Shown piece by piece: positions 8,350 through 17,145 of a stretch of DNA of 40,576 nucleotides (position 1 is the first letter of the stretch; each line of letters starts with the position of its first letter). The DNA is from an uncultured Bacteroides sp. (GTDB taxonomy: Bacteria; Bacteroidota; Bacteroidia; Bacteroidales; Bacteroidaceae). Both the position numbers and the translations under genes were made by a program. Below the pieces are notes generated by a model. It was not told the DNA's origin. It made no database searches and worked only from the letters and a program-made list of their open reading frames with translations. The stretch is from NCBI GenBank assembly GCA_947074345.1, contig CAMTPH010000017.1, positions 1-40,576 on the forward strand, written 5' to 3'.

Positions 8350-9228
8350 ATGAATATGAAAGGTATTATTTTGGCTGGTGGAAGTGCCACTCGCCTTTAT
8401 CCATTATCAAAAGCTATTTCTAAGCAGATGATGCCGGTTTATGATAAACCGATGATTTATTATCCCCTTTCTACATTAATGCTTGCTGGTATTCGCGAGG
8501 TATTGATTATTTCTACTCCACGAGATCTACCCATGTTCAAGGAACTTCTAGGTACAGGCCAAAATATTGGAATGTCTTTCGAATATAAGGTACAAGACGA
8601 GCCCAATGGTTTAGCTCAAGCGTTTGTATTGGGTGCAGAGTTCTTGAATGGTCAACCTGGTTGTTTAATTCTGGGAGATAACTTATTCTACGGACAAAAC
8701 TTCTCTACTATGTTACGACAAGCAGTAGTACGTTGCGAAAAAGGAGAAGCATGTATCTTTGGTTATTTTGTAAAAGATCCTAGCTCATATGGTGTAGTTG
8801 AGTTTGATGACAATGGCAAAGTAATATCATTGGAAGAGAAACCGGCTAAGCCACGTAGTCACTATGCAGTTCCAGGTCTTTATTTTTATGATGCCTCTGT
8901 TGTAGAAAAGGCTAAGTCCTTAAAGCCATCTGCACGTGGTGAGTATGAAATTACTGATTTAAATAATCTCTATTTAAAAGAAAACAAACTACACGTCGAG
9001 TTATTCGGTAGAGGATTTGCTTGGTTAGATACGGGCAATTGCGATAGCTTGCTCGAAGCTTCAAACTTTGTTGCTACCATTCAAAACCGACAAGGGTTTT
9101 ATGTGAGCTGTATCGAAGAGATTGCATGGCGCAATCAATGGATATCTACTCAGCAACTCTATCAATTGGGAGAGTCTCAATCTAAAACACTCTATGGACA
9201 GTATTTAATGAGCTTGGCTCAACTATAA
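8350..9228 (+). CDS. rmlA: Glucose-1-phosphate thymidylyltransferase
   Basis: Makes dTDP-glucose from dTTP and glucose-1-phosphate, the first step to dTDP-rhamnose and related 6-deoxysugars. The 292-aa length is standard. The nucleotide-binding motif is GGSATRLYPLSKAISKQMMP near the N-terminus, followed by DKPMIYYPLSTLMLAGI; LILGDNLFYG and FAWLDTGN are also typical. Translation may begin at Met1 or Met3 (MNMKGIILAGG). It lies 10 bp before rmlB, so the two are co-transcribed. No rmlC or rmlD follows, so later steps must be encoded elsewhere, or the product is another dTDP-4-keto-6-deoxyglucose derivative. Confidence 0.96.
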   Translation: MNMKGIILAGGSATRLYPLSKAISKQMMPVYDKPMIYYPLSTLMLAGIREVLIISTPRDLPMFKELLGTGQNIGMSFEYKVQDEPNGLAQAFVLGAEFLNGQPGCLILGDNLFYGQNFSTMLRQAVVRCEKGEACIFGYFVKDPSSYGVVEFDDNGKVISLEEKPAKPRSHYAVPGLYFYDASVVEKAKSLKPSARGEYEITDLNNLYLKENKLHVELFGRGFAWLDTGNCDSLLEASNFVATIQNRQGFYVSCIEEIAWRNQWISTQQLYQLGESQSKTLYGQYLMSLAQL

Positions 9229-9238
9229 TTATATTTTC

Positions 9239-10378
9239 ATGAAAACTTATCTTGTAACTGGCGCTGCCGGTTTTATTGGTGCTAATTATTTAAAATATAT
9301 TCTCTCGAAACACAACGATGTTAAGATTGTAGTGCTCGATTCATTGACCTATGCAGGCAATTTAGGGACTATAGGAAAGGATATTGATAGCGAACGATGC
9401 TTTTTTGTTCGCGGTAGTATCAATAACCATGAAATGTTAGATACTCTATTTGCAGAATATAAATTCGATTATATTGTAAACTTCGCGGCCGAAAGCCATG
9501 TGGATAGAAGTATTGAAGATCCACAATTGTTCTTAATGACTAATATTTTAGGAACTCAATGCCTGTTAGATGCTGCACGTCGTGCATGGGTAACAGGTAA
9601 AGACGAGAATGGATATCCTACTTGGCGCAAAGGTGTGCGCTTTCATCAAGTGTCAACCGATGAAGTCTATGGCTCATTGGGTGCTGAAGGTTACTTTACA
9701 GAAGAAACTCCTCTTTGTCCTCATAGCCCATATAGTGCATCAAAGGCGAGTGCCGATATGATCGTTATGGCGTACTTCGATACTTATAAAATGCCGGCAA
9801 CTATCACTCGTTGCTCAAACAATTACGGTCCTTATCACTTCCCAGAGAAGCTGATTCCTTTGATTATTAAAAATATTCTTGAAGGAAAGAAATTACCCGT
9901 ATATGGCGATGGAAGCAATGTGCGCGATTGGCTTTATGTAGAAGACCATTGCAAGGCAATTGATTTGGTTGTACGCAAAGGTACCGAAGGTGAAGTCTAT
10001 AATGTAGGAGGTCACAACGAAAAGACAAATCTAGAAATTGTGAAGACAACCATAGCTACTATTCGCGATTTGATGACTAAAATGCCTGAGTATAGAAGCA
10101 TCTTGAAGAAGAAAGAAAAAGATGCTGAAGGCAATATCTCTATCGACTGGATGAATGATAGCTTAATCTCTTTCGTAAAAGATAGATTAGGACACGATCA
10201 ACGTTATGCCATCGACCCTACAAAGATAACAGATGCATTAGGATGGACACCCGAAACATCTTTTGATGAAGGCATTGTTAGAACAGTTGAGTGGTATCTT
10301 AACAATCAAGAGTGGGTAGAACAGGTTACTAGTGGCGATTATCAAACCTACTACGATAACATGTATCTCAAACGATAA
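9239..10378 (+). CDS. rmlB: dTDP-glucose 4,6-dehydratase
   Basis: Converts dTDP-glucose to dTDP-4-keto-6-deoxyglucose with bound NAD+. The 379-aa protein is an extended short-chain dehydrogenase: the Rossmann motif TGAAGFIGANY starts at residue 7, the catalytic triad region is VSTDEVYGSLG, and the YxxxK pair is in SPYSASKAS. SNNYGPYHFPEKLIPL is the sugar-nucleotide signature. A moderately long insert around KKKEKDAEGNISIDWMND is somewhat longer than in enterobacterial RmlB. It follows rmlA by 10 bp and faces menA with only 13 bp between stop codons and no visible hairpin. Confidence 0.95.
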   Translation: MKTYLVTGAAGFIGANYLKYILSKHNDVKIVVLDSLTYAGNLGTIGKDIDSERCFFVRGSINNHEMLDTLFAEYKFDYIVNFAAESHVDRSIEDPQLFLMTNILGTQCLLDAARRAWVTGKDENGYPTWRKGVRFHQVSTDEVYGSLGAEGYFTEETPLCPHSPYSASKASADMIVMAYFDTYKMPATITRCSNNYGPYHFPEKLIPLIIKNILEGKKLPVYGDGSNVRDWLYVEDHCKAIDLVVRKGTEGEVYNVGGHNEKTNLEIVKTTIATIRDLMTKMPEYRSILKKKEKDAEGNISIDWMNDSLISFVKDRLGHDQRYAIDPTKITDALGWTPETSFDEGIVRTVEWYLNNQEWVEQVTSGDYQTYYDNMYLKR

Positions 10379-10391
10379 TGACTCTATCAGC

Positions 10392-11288
10392 TTATGTTGT
10401 TATTACAATAATAAGCGATAATAATAAACTCAACAGCAGCATATTTCGCGAACTATCGCCTAATATGCTGTTTAGTTTATAACCACTTCTTATGTTTGCC
10501 AGTTTGCGCCAAGTCATGATGTGTAGTATTAAATAACTTGCTGCAACACCAATTACACCATATCCGGTTAAAGGAATAAAACACAAACATAGCAATGCGG
10601 CAATGATGCCCAGCGCTAAATAGAGATAGCGGCCAAATGGTTCTCCAAAACGAACGATGATGGTTTTCTTTCCACTCTCTCTATCTTCCTCGCGATCGCG
10701 ATAGTTATTTACCACCAACAATGTATCTACTATCAATCCACAAATAATTGATGCGATTGTAACATAGTGCGACCAACCCAACGCTTGCACATAATAAGTA
10801 CCACCAACAGGAACAAAGCCAAAGAAGATGATTACCAGTAGATCTCCCCAACCATTATACGACAAAGGATAGGGCCCGGTGGTATAAAAGAAAGCAAACA
10901 TTACACAAAGCACACCTACCACTATCAATTCCCATCCTGCATAAAATAGTAAAGAACAGCCCAATAAACAGGCTACTGTAATGATTGCTATAATGCCCTT
11001 CTTCATAGCACTTGGCGAAATCCACCCTTGTGCACAAGCTCTTCTTGGTCCTAAACGATCTTCGCGGTCGGTTCCTTTCAGATAATCGAATAGGTCGTTT
11101 ATAAAGTTGGCAGCTATCTGCATAAGCGATGCAAACAGCAAACAAATCAATGCCGGAATCCAATGAAACTGACCTACAGAGTAGGCTAGGGCAGTACCAA
11201 TGATGACCGGAGTAGCTGCTCCAGCTAGTGTTTTAGGGCGTGCAGCCAATATCCATGCTTGTATTGAGTTGGGCTTTATTTCTTTCAT
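10392..11288 (-). CDS. menA: 1,4-dihydroxy-2-naphthoate polyprenyltransferase
   Basis: Attaches the isoprenoid tail to dihydroxynaphthoate in menaquinone synthesis at the inner membrane. The 298-aa protein has about eight or nine hydrophobic segments. The first Asp-rich motif of the UbiA superfamily is N64-D65-LF-D68 continuing to D74 (NDLFDYLKGTD); the second is NNYRDREEDRESGK. MenA, rather than UbiA or another prenyltransferase, is favoured by the N-terminal WILAARPKTLAGAATPVIIGTA. The other men genes are not in the window. It is a monocistronic unit with a -7 box just upstream. Confidence 0.93.
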   Translation of the reverse strand: MKEIKPNSIQAWILAARPKTLAGAATPVIIGTALAYSVGQFHWIPALICLLFASLMQIAANFINDLFDYLKGTDREDRLGPRRACAQGWISPSAMKKGIIAIITVACLLGCSLLFYAGWELIVVGVLCVMFAFFYTTGPYPLSYNGWGDLLVIIFFGFVPVGGTYYVQALGWSHYVTIASIICGLIVDTLLVVNNYRDREEDRESGKKTIIVRFGEPFGRYLYLALGIIAALLCLCFIPLTGYGVIGVAASYLILHIMTWRKLANIRSGYKLNSILGDSSRNMLLLSLLLSLIIVITT

Positions 11289-11293
11289 AACAA

Positions 11294-11301
11294 CAAAGAT
11301 A
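11294..11301 (-). promoter_or_regulatory. -7 element of menA
   Basis: Minus strand TATCTTTG, a match to TAnnTTTG, only 5 bp before the annotated start. The leader would be nearly absent or the true start lies slightly downstream. No clear -33 box. Confidence 0.4.
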
Positions 11302-11359
11302 TAGCTTTTTGAACTATCTTTAACCGCTCAAATAGAGATATTCATTTAGAAAACTGCTA

Positions 11360-12166
11360 TTGTTTATGAAACGTCACCTCTACATTCTGTCACTTTTAGT
11401 ACTCTCATTTCTATTTACCTCGTGTGCAACCATTCGAGTAAAGACGTATGATTTTGCCAATCACGATATCCCATCGGCATTTGATAGCTGCAAAGTAGCT
11501 TTTGTCTCTGATTTGCACTACAAAAGTTTGCTCAAAGAGAAAGGATTGAATAAGCTTGTCAAGATATTAAAGAATGAAGCACCCGATGTTCTTCTACTGG
11601 GAGGCGATTATCAAGAAGGATGTTCTTATGTAGAGCCATTGTTTACGGCGTTGGGTACTGTTCGCCCTCCATTAGGTACGTATGCCGTTTTGGGAAATAA
11701 TGATTATGAACGTTGTTATGATGAGATATTAGAACAGATGAGGCTGAATGATATTCATCTATTAGAACACAAAACAGATACTCTTTGGCGCAAGCAACAG
11801 TTTATATTGGTATCGGGCATACGCAATCCGTTTGATATGGAAAAGAATGGCACATCGCCTACTACGCAACTAGCGAAGTCTGACTTTGTAATTATGTTGG
11901 TTCATACTCCCGACTATGCCGAAAGGATAAATATAGAAAATACAGATCTGGTATTAGCCGGGCATACACATGGCGGGCAGATACGTATATTAGGTTATGC
12001 GCCAATTGTGCCATCGCGATATGGGCGCCGTTTCTTGAAAGGATTTAAACATACATCAGCCGGAGTACCCGTCATTATAACCAATGGAGTTGGCACTTCA
12101 CAAAAAAATATACGAATAGGAGCCAAGGCCGAAGTCGTAATGATTACATTGATTCGTCGACAATAG
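11360..12166 (+). CDS. Metallophosphoesterase lipoprotein (YkuE/YaeI-like)
   Basis: The 268-aa product begins with a lipoprotein signal (hydrophobic stretch, lipobox FTSC, lipid-modified Cys about residue 22), so the enzyme should be membrane-anchored outside the cytoplasm. Metal-binding motifs run in order: VSDLHYKS, LLGGDYQEG, LGNNDYE, MLVHTPDY and AGHTHGGQIR. The GHTHGGQ form is typical of the YkuE/YaeI branch, some of which act on UDP-2,3-diacylglucosamine-like or phospholipid substrates; the substrate here is unknown. The third motif is GNND, not the commoner GNHD. The last 23 bp overlap the 3' end of the convergent antiporter gene. Confidence 0.9.
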   Translation: MFMKRHLYILSLLVLSFLFTSCATIRVKTYDFANHDIPSAFDSCKVAFVSDLHYKSLLKEKGLNKLVKILKNEAPDVLLLGGDYQEGCSYVEPLFTALGTVRPPLGTYAVLGNNDYERCYDEILEQMRLNDIHLLEHKTDTLWRKQQFILVSGIRNPFDMEKNGTSPTTQLAKSDFVIMLVHTPDYAERINIENTDLVLAGHTHGGQIRILGYAPIVPSRYGRRFLKGFKHTSAGVPVIITNGVGTSQKNIRIGAKAEVVMITLIRRQ

Positions 12167-13361
12167 TCGCATCATCCTTATCAGTAGAGTGATTTAGCAA
12201 TCGTTTGTAGGTTTTATCGATAGCAAATGCACCGAGTGGAGCGGTAATTAAGATGGCCAATACTGCAACTGTCAAAACACTCTTTCCGCAAGCTAAACCC
12301 ATTGCCAAGGGTATCGAGCCAATCGCTGCTTGTACTGTTGCTTTCGGAGTATAGGCAATCATGCAAAACAATCGCTCCTTCATGTTGAGTTTGGTTTTAA
12401 GCAAGCTGATAAATACCCCATTCATGCGGAATAGTAATGATATTACTATTACAACGACCGATGCAACACCTGCTGCAATAGCATATTTAATATCTACCGT
12501 TGCACCTACCAATACAAACAATAATATTTCGGCAGCTATCCACAGTTTAGAGAACTTAGTAGAGATGCGTTTTGCCAATACGGGATAAGTGTATAATAAT
12601 GTAGCTCCCATCGCCATTACTGCCAGTAGTCCCGACAATGGAATAAAGCCCTTTAGCTTTTCTTCGGCTCCCAAGAACAAGAAAGCAAAACTCATCATAA
12701 TGATTACTTTGATAGAGTCGCGCAGATGAAAACGTTTAAAGTAAACAGCAAGTAACCATCCCACTACAATGCCTAGTAATAATCCTGTTACGATTGAAAT
12801 AGGAATCTGAAAGAACTGTCCGGCAGTGATACTTTCGCCTGCATCCAGTGACAAGAAGGCTGTGAATAGTATGATTACAAATACATCGTCTACAGAACCG
12901 GCTGCCATAATAAGTTGTGGGATACTCTTTTTTGTACCTATTTTATTCTCCATCAAGTAGAGCATACGTGGCACAATAACCGCCGGAGATACCGCAGCAA
13001 TCACAGTTCCCATAATGGCTGCTTCAATCAAGCTGATGCCTAATAGTGGGGGTGCAATCAGCATAACGCCTGCAATTTCAAAACAAGCGGGGATAAAACA
13101 CATCAGTATTGCAGGGCGGCCCACTCGTTTTAAATCTTGTATATTGAGTGCCAAACCTGCACGCATCAATATGATAACCAATGCTATTTGTCGCAGTTCT
13201 ACCGAGATAGATAGTAGTGAGGGAGAGATTAAATTGAGTGCATAAGGGCCCAAGATAATGCCGGTAAGTAGCATACCTATCAAAGCCGGCAGTTGTACTT
13301 TGTTGAACAAATACCCTAAGATTAATGCCAATATAAATACATATGCCAGACTAACCAACAT
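12144..13361 (-). CDS. Cation:proton antiporter (CPA family)
   Basis: The 405-aa protein is almost entirely hydrophobic with roughly 11-13 membrane segments, starting MLVSLAYVFILALILGYLF. A VDD pair in AAGSVDDVFVIILF, in the middle of the protein, matches the two acidic ion-binding residues of CPA2-type Na+(K+)/H+ exchangers. The short C-terminal tail has no TrkA/RCK domain. It probably exchanges Na+ or K+ for protons across the inner membrane. It begins 19 bp after the nadD stop on the same strand and is probably the last gene of the yicC-gmk-nadD unit. Ion specificity cannot be told from sequence. Confidence 0.9.
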   Translation of the reverse strand: MLVSLAYVFILALILGYLFNKVQLPALIGMLLTGIILGPYALNLISPSLLSISVELRQIALVIILMRAGLALNIQDLKRVGRPAILMCFIPACFEIAGVMLIAPPLLGISLIEAAIMGTVIAAVSPAVIVPRMLYLMENKIGTKKSIPQLIMAAGSVDDVFVIILFTAFLSLDAGESITAGQFFQIPISIVTGLLLGIVVGWLLAVYFKRFHLRDSIKVIIMMSFAFLFLGAEEKLKGFIPLSGLLAVMAMGATLLYTYPVLAKRISTKFSKLWIAAEILLFVLVGATVDIKYAIAAGVASVVVIVISLLFRMNGVFISLLKTKLNMKERLFCMIAYTPKATVQAAIGSIPLAMGLACGKSVLTVAVLAILITAPLGAFAIDKTYKRLLNHSTDKDDATIVDESM

Positions 13362-13380
13362 AGACTTTTTTGTTAGAAGA

Positions 13381-13956
13381 TTACATCCACTCTTTTATCT
13401 GCTTGTAGACTTCAGGATGAAGCATACATCTTATGTCTTTCCCATCTTTTAAAGCTTCGCGAATAAACGTAGAGCTGATTTCGAAGACGGGCGCTGCCGA
13501 TAAGCGAACAGTCGATGGCAATTGAGTTGCATCAACATCGTAACCTAAGCGTGGATATATAATGATTGAATAATTGGCTATGATATCTTCCGATTGTTTC
13601 CAACGAGGGAACAAATGCCAGTTATCAGAGCCAATTATTAAATGAAATTTTGAATCGGGATATGCTTTATGCAATTCCTCGAGTGTATTGATTGTGTAAG
13701 AAGGTTTTGGCAATTTAAACTCAAAGTCAGATGCTTTGAACTTTGAATAATCGCCTGTTGCACTTTTCACCAAACGCAGTCTGAACTCATCGTCCCACAA
13801 ATCGGCAGAGTGCTTGATAGGGTTGTGTGGAGTTACCATAAACCATAACTCATCCAATCCTTCAAATTCGCACAGGTAGTTGGCCAAAGCCGTGTGACCA
13901 ATGTGAATAGGGTTGAACGAACCACAAAATATACCTATCTGTTTCGATGAACTCAT
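13381..13956 (-). CDS. nadD: Nicotinate-nucleotide adenylyltransferase
   Basis: Adenylates nicotinate mononucleotide to deamido-NAD in NAD synthesis. The 191-aa protein has the nucleotidyltransferase motif [10 protein letters not shown] at residues 12-21 and the C-terminal [10 protein letters not shown], which binds the ATP phosphates. [14 protein letters not shown] is the NadD-type substrate segment. Its start overlaps the gmk stop by 4 bp (ATGA), so the two are translationally coupled. The order yicC-gmk-nadD is, to my knowledge, common in Bacteroidales. Confidence 0.95.
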   Translation of the reverse strand: MSSSKQIGIFCGSFNPIHIGHTALANYLCEFEGLDELWFMVTPHNPIKHSADLWDDEFRLRLVKSATGDYSKFKASDFEFKLPKPSYTINTLEELHKAYPDSKFHLIIGSDNWHLFPRWKQSEDIIANYSIIIYPRLGYDVDATQLPSTVRLSAAPVFEISSTFIREALKDGKDIRCMLHPEVYKQIKEWM

Positions 13957-14519
13957 TTTGCCAAGAACTCTTTGATTATTGCCAATGCCTCTGATTGAGC
14001 TTTTGCTAAATCATCGTTAACGATTACTTTGTCAAAGCGCGAAGCAAATGTTAGTTCGTATTCTGCTTTGTTCAGGCGATCTTCAATAACCTCGGGCGCA
14101 TCAGTAGCACGACCAATAAGTCTGCTTCTCAACTCCTCAATTGATGGAGGTTGAATGAATAGCGACAAAGCTCTATCACCAAAAAAGTTTTTTATGTTGC
14201 AACCGCCCACTACGTCTACATCAAACACCACATTTTTACCCTCGTTGAGTTGTTGCTCAACCGATGATTTCAATGTGCCGTAATAGCGATCGGTATATAC
14301 CTCTTCGTATTCAAGAAATTCGTTGTTGGCTATTTTTGCTCTAAACTCATCAGGAGTCAAGAAAAAGTAGTCAACTCCGTTTTGTTCTTCGCCACGAGGA
14401 GCGCGACTGGTAGCCGAAATAGAGAAAACCAAGTTTAGGTTTTGCTCCAATAAGTATTTAATAATAGTAGACTTGCCCGAACCCGAAGGTGCCGAAAATA
14501 TAATTAATTTTCCAATCAT
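13953..14519 (-). CDS. gmk: Guanylate kinase
   Basis: Phosphorylates GMP to GDP using ATP, an essential step of guanine nucleotide supply. The 188-aa length is normal. The P-loop [10 protein letters not shown] lies at residues 9-18, and the GMP-binding segment [19 protein letters not shown] follows it. The lid-type region [17 protein letters not shown] is intact. It is 30 bp after yicC and overlaps nadD by 4 bp, the middle gene of the unit. Confidence 0.97.
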   Translation of the reverse strand: MIGKLIIFSAPSGSGKSTIIKYLLEQNLNLVFSISATSRAPRGEEQNGVDYFFLTPDEFRAKIANNEFLEYEEVYTDRYYGTLKSSVEQQLNEGKNVVFDVDVVGGCNIKNFFGDRALSLFIQPPSIEELRSRLIGRATDAPEVIEDRLNKAEYELTFASRFDKVIVNDDLAKAQSEALAIIKEFLAK

Positions 14520-14549
14520 TGGTATCTTCTCAATAGTTAGTTTCGATTA

Positions 14550-15428
14550 TTACATTACGTTGAGCACCTGCTCTTTGATTTGTTCTAGTTCGTCTTTCAT
14601 TTGAACTACAATCTTTTGCATCTCAGCATGGTTTGACTTGCTACCAAGTGTATTGATTTCGCGTCCCATTTCTTGAGCGATAAAACCAAGCTTCTTGCCT
14701 TGTCCTTTGCCCTCTTCCATGGTGCTGATGAAGTATTTCAAGTGATTTGTCAATCGTTGTTTCTCTTCGTTGATATCTAGTTTCTCAACATAAAAGATGA
14801 TTTCTTGTTCCAAACGGTTCTTGTCGTAGTCTACGCTAAGTGTTTTTTCGAGTGCATCGATGATGCGCTCTTTCACTTTGTTGACACGCTCTTGCTCGTA
14901 AGGCACTACAGCTTCGAGTAGTGTACGAATGTTTTCGATGTTTTGACGGAACTTCTTTTCGAGTGCCAAACCTTCTTGCTTGCGGAAGTCAGATAGATGT
15001 TCGATGGCTACTTTGATACCTTCGTGAACAGTTGCCCATTCTTCTTCTGTCAACTCATTTACTTCGGGTTTGCTCATTACATCGGGCATACGAAGCAATG
15101 TCTGAAACCAATCAATCGGCATAGCGATATCAAGATTGTCGGCAATCGTTTTGATTTGGTTATAATATCCTTCAACCAATGCTTGATTAATAATTGTTGC
15201 GCTTTCGGCAGTCTCTTTCTTCTCAACCCATAGGCTAAAATCTACTTTACCACGCTCTAAAGATTTAGATATCTCATTGCGTATTTCCATCTCTTTCTCA
15301 CGATAGATAGGTGCTATTCTTGCAGATAGATCGAGTGCTTTGCTATTAAGCGATTTAATTTCTATATTAATCTTTTTATCAGGCAGTTCGACGGCAGATT
15401 TGCCATAGCCGGTCATTGATTGTATCAT
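14550..15428 (-). CDS. yicC: YicC family endoribonuclease-type protein
   Basis: With the start at MIQSMTGYGKS the product is 292 aa, the usual YicC form (N-terminus normally MIxSMTGFG); an ATG at 15449 would add seven residues. Landmarks are the N-terminal domain with IEIKSLNSKALDLSARI and the C-terminal DUF1732 part with YVEKLDINEEKQRLTNHL and KLGFIAQEMGREINTLGSK. YicC proteins have been described as Mg2+/Mn2+-dependent endoribonucleases with roles in stationary phase and small RNA turnover in other bacteria; the role here is inferred. First gene of the unit with gmk and nadD; a -7 box lies about 20 bp upstream. Confidence 0.93.
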   Translation of the reverse strand: MIQSMTGYGKSAVELPDKKINIEIKSLNSKALDLSARIAPIYREKEMEIRNEISKSLERGKVDFSLWVEKKETAESATIINQALVEGYYNQIKTIADNLDIAMPIDWFQTLLRMPDVMSKPEVNELTEEEWATVHEGIKVAIEHLSDFRKQEGLALEKKFRQNIENIRTLLEAVVPYEQERVNKVKERIIDALEKTLSVDYDKNRLEQEIIFYVEKLDINEEKQRLTNHLKYFISTMEEGKGQGKKLGFIAQEMGREINTLGSKSNHAEMQKIVVQMKDELEQIKEQVLNVM

Positions 15429-15446
15429 AACTTTAATTCTTTTCGG

Positions 15447-15454
15447 CAAAAATA
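15447..15454 (-). promoter_or_regulatory. -7 element of yicC-gmk-nadD
   Basis: Minus strand TATTTTTG fits TAnnTTTG, 19 bp before the chosen yicC start. This supports the internal ATG at 15428 rather than the one at 15449, which would place the box across the start codon. No good -33 box. Confidence 0.45.
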
Positions 15455-15598
15455 CACGATTATTTTCAGATTACCTTATGAATGAAGGAAAAAACGAATG
15501 TATAGATTATCCAATAGATTGTTTTACACCATTTTCTATCTCTATAACGGATGTTTTTGCTTTGTAAGTTTTGATTTGTTGAGTGCTACCAACTACGC

Positions 15599-15662
15599 GA
15601 TAACTGTTAACAGTTATCGTGCTAAATGTATACAATCAAGACGATAATAGTTAACAGTTATC
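15599..15662. repeat. 64-bp near-palindromic intergenic element, copy 1
   Basis: Two 20-bp arms flank a 24-bp centre. Left arm 15599-15618 is a perfect palindrome, GATAACTGTTAACAGTTATC. Right arm 15643-15662 is GATAATAGTTAACAGTTATC, which pairs with the left arm except at two positions. The centre contains the palindrome TGTATACA, so the whole unit tends towards one large palindrome. A second copy in the same orientation lies at 32748-32811 and agrees at 57 of 64 positions. It sits in the divergent region between yicC and tsaB. I do not recognise it as a named element. Confidence 0.85.
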
Positions 15663-15758
15663 AAATGGGCCATTTATGGTTCATAAATCATATTAATCTC
15701 TTGAGTAGCGTAGTGCTATTAATTGCAGCTAGATAGCTATATATTAAAAATAAACAGT
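15663..15758. other. Rest of yicC-tsaB intergenic region: small inverted repeats
   Basis: Directly after the palindromic element come AAATGGGCCATTT (15664-15676) and a 7-bp stem with a 3-nt loop (ATTTATG / CATAAAT, 15672-15688). No open frame of useful size, tRNA or known riboswitch is visible here or in 15455-15598. The clustered small hairpins may belong to a regulatory zone of the divergent genes or may be chance in AT-rich DNA. Confidence 0.35.
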
Positions 15759-15766
15759 TATTTTTG
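15759..15766 (+). promoter_or_regulatory. -7 element of tsaB operon
   Basis: TATTTTTG followed by C matches the Bacteroides -7 box, 26 bp before the tsaB start. The -33 region is AT-rich with no TTTG at the usual spacing. Confidence 0.45.
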
Positions 15767-15792
15767 CATCAACTAAATAGCTTAGGATTATT

Positions 15793-16482
15793 ATGTCGTG
15801 TATTTTGAATATTGAAACCTCTACTTCGGTTTGCTCAGTATCTGTGAGCCAAGATGGGGCTACTATTTTTGTAAAAGAAGATCTAAATGGACCATCGCAT
15901 GCCACTCTATTGGGTGTGTTTGTAGATGAGGCTTTGTCGTTTGTTGATAGTCGTGCCATCTTGTTGGATGCAGTTGCAGTAAGTTGCGGACCGGGTTCTT
16001 ATACGGGTTTGCGTATTGGTGTATCTATGGCCAAAGGTGTTTGCTATGGTCGCAATTTGCCATTGATTGGTCTTCCTACACTCGAAGTGATGTGCGTGCC
16101 TGTTTTGCTTTATCATGACTTGCCCGAAGATGCTTTGCTTTGTCCAATGATTGATGCGCGTAGAATGGAGGTTTATTCTGCTATCTACGATCGTGCACTT
16201 GGAGTAATCAAAGAAACATCGGCCGATATCATCGACGAGAACTCATACTTAGATATCTTAGAGAAACAACCGGTTTACTTCTTTGGTAACGGTGCTGCTA
16301 AGTGTCGCGAGACAATCACTCATCCGAATGCACGTTTCATTGATAACATTCATCCGTTGGCGCAAATGATGTTCCCGCTAGCAGAGAAAGCTTTGGTAGC
16401 ACAAGATTTTAAAGATGTTGCCTACTTTGAACCTTTTTACTTGAAAGAGTTTGTGGCATCGATGCCTAAAAAGCTATTGTAA
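15793..16482 (+). CDS. tsaB: tRNA threonylcarbamoyladenosine biosynthesis protein TsaB
   Basis: Scaffold partner of TsaD/TsaE in making the t6A37 modification of ANN-decoding tRNAs. The 229-aa protein has the ASKHA-fold N-terminus ILNIETSTSVCSVSV and the hallmark SCGPGSYTGLRIGVSMAKG at about residues 57-75. It then has LPTLEVM and CPMIDARRMEVYSA. It lacks the metal-binding residues of TsaD, as expected for TsaB. First gene of a rightward unit with DUF4290, murA and rimM (gaps 18, 21 and -4 bp). Confidence 0.95.
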   Translation: MSCILNIETSTSVCSVSVSQDGATIFVKEDLNGPSHATLLGVFVDEALSFVDSRAILLDAVAVSCGPGSYTGLRIGVSMAKGVCYGRNLPLIGLPTLEVMCVPVLLYHDLPEDALLCPMIDARRMEVYSAIYDRALGVIKETSADIIDENSYLDILEKQPVYFFGNGAAKCRETITHPNARFIDNIHPLAQMMFPLAEKALVAQDFKDVAYFEPFYLKEFVASMPKKLL

Positions 16483-16500
16483 AGTTTAAAAATATAGAAT

Positions 16501-17124
16501 ATGAAATATAACACTCAACGAAAAAGAATGCCTCTACCCGAATATGGCCGAAGCATTCAGAATATGGTAGATCATGCGTTGACAGTAGAAGACCGTGCAG
16601 AACGCCAACGTTGTGCCTCTACTATTATCAACATCATGGGAAATATGTTTCCTCACTTGCGTGATGTACCCGATTTTAAACATAAACTGTGGGATCACTT
16701 GGCTATCATGTCTGACTTTAAACTAGACATTGACTATCCATATGAGTTGATTCAAAAGGATAACTTGATAACTAAGCCCGATCCAATTTCGTATCCTGCT
16801 ACAAAGATTCGTTATCGTCACTATGGTCGTACGCTCGAAGTTTTAATTAAACGTGCTAGCGAATTGCCAGAGAGTGAAGAAAAACGTAACTTGGTTGCAC
16901 TTATCTGCAACCACATGAAGAAAGATTTCATTGCATGGAATAAGGATACGGTTGATGACCGTAAGATTGCAGATGATTTGGTTGAACTGTCGAAAGGTAA
17001 ATTAGAAATGACCGATGATATTCTTAGACTAATGTCTAACCGCTTGTCGCAAAACTATCGTCCTAAGGGTAATTTCCAAAACAATCGCGGTAGCAACAAT
17101 AACAATCAGCGAAAAAAATATTAA
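16501..17124 (+). CDS. DUF4290 family protein
   Basis: A 207-aa soluble protein with no signal peptide or membrane segment. It begins MKYNTQRKRMPLPEYGRSIQ and matches the Bacteroidetes-restricted DUF4290 family as I recall it. The body is predicted helical, and the C-terminal 20 residues are basic and low-complexity (N/R/K/Q-rich: NFQNNRGSNNNNQRKKY), which may bind RNA. Function is unknown. Its position between tsaB and murA-rimM suggests a housekeeping role close to translation or envelope synthesis, but that is only context. Confidence 0.85.
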   Translation: MKYNTQRKRMPLPEYGRSIQNMVDHALTVEDRAERQRCASTIINIMGNMFPHLRDVPDFKHKLWDHLAIMSDFKLDIDYPYELIQKDNLITKPDPISYPATKIRYRHYGRTLEVLIKRASELPESEEKRNLVALICNHMKKDFIAWNKDTVDDRKIADDLVELSKGKLEMTDDILRLMSNRLSQNYRPKGNFQNNRGSNNNNQRKKY

Positions 17125-17145
17125 TAACACAACAACACACCGACC

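Noticed and set aside
8350..10378. Start of a capsule or O-antigen gene cluster
   Set aside because: Only rmlA and rmlB are present; they are followed by menA on the other strand, with no glycosyltransferases or export genes.
15592..15714. ACTACGC / GCGTAGT inverted repeat around palindromic element copy 1 as mobile-element ends
   Set aside because: Only 7 bp, and copy 2 has no such flanks.
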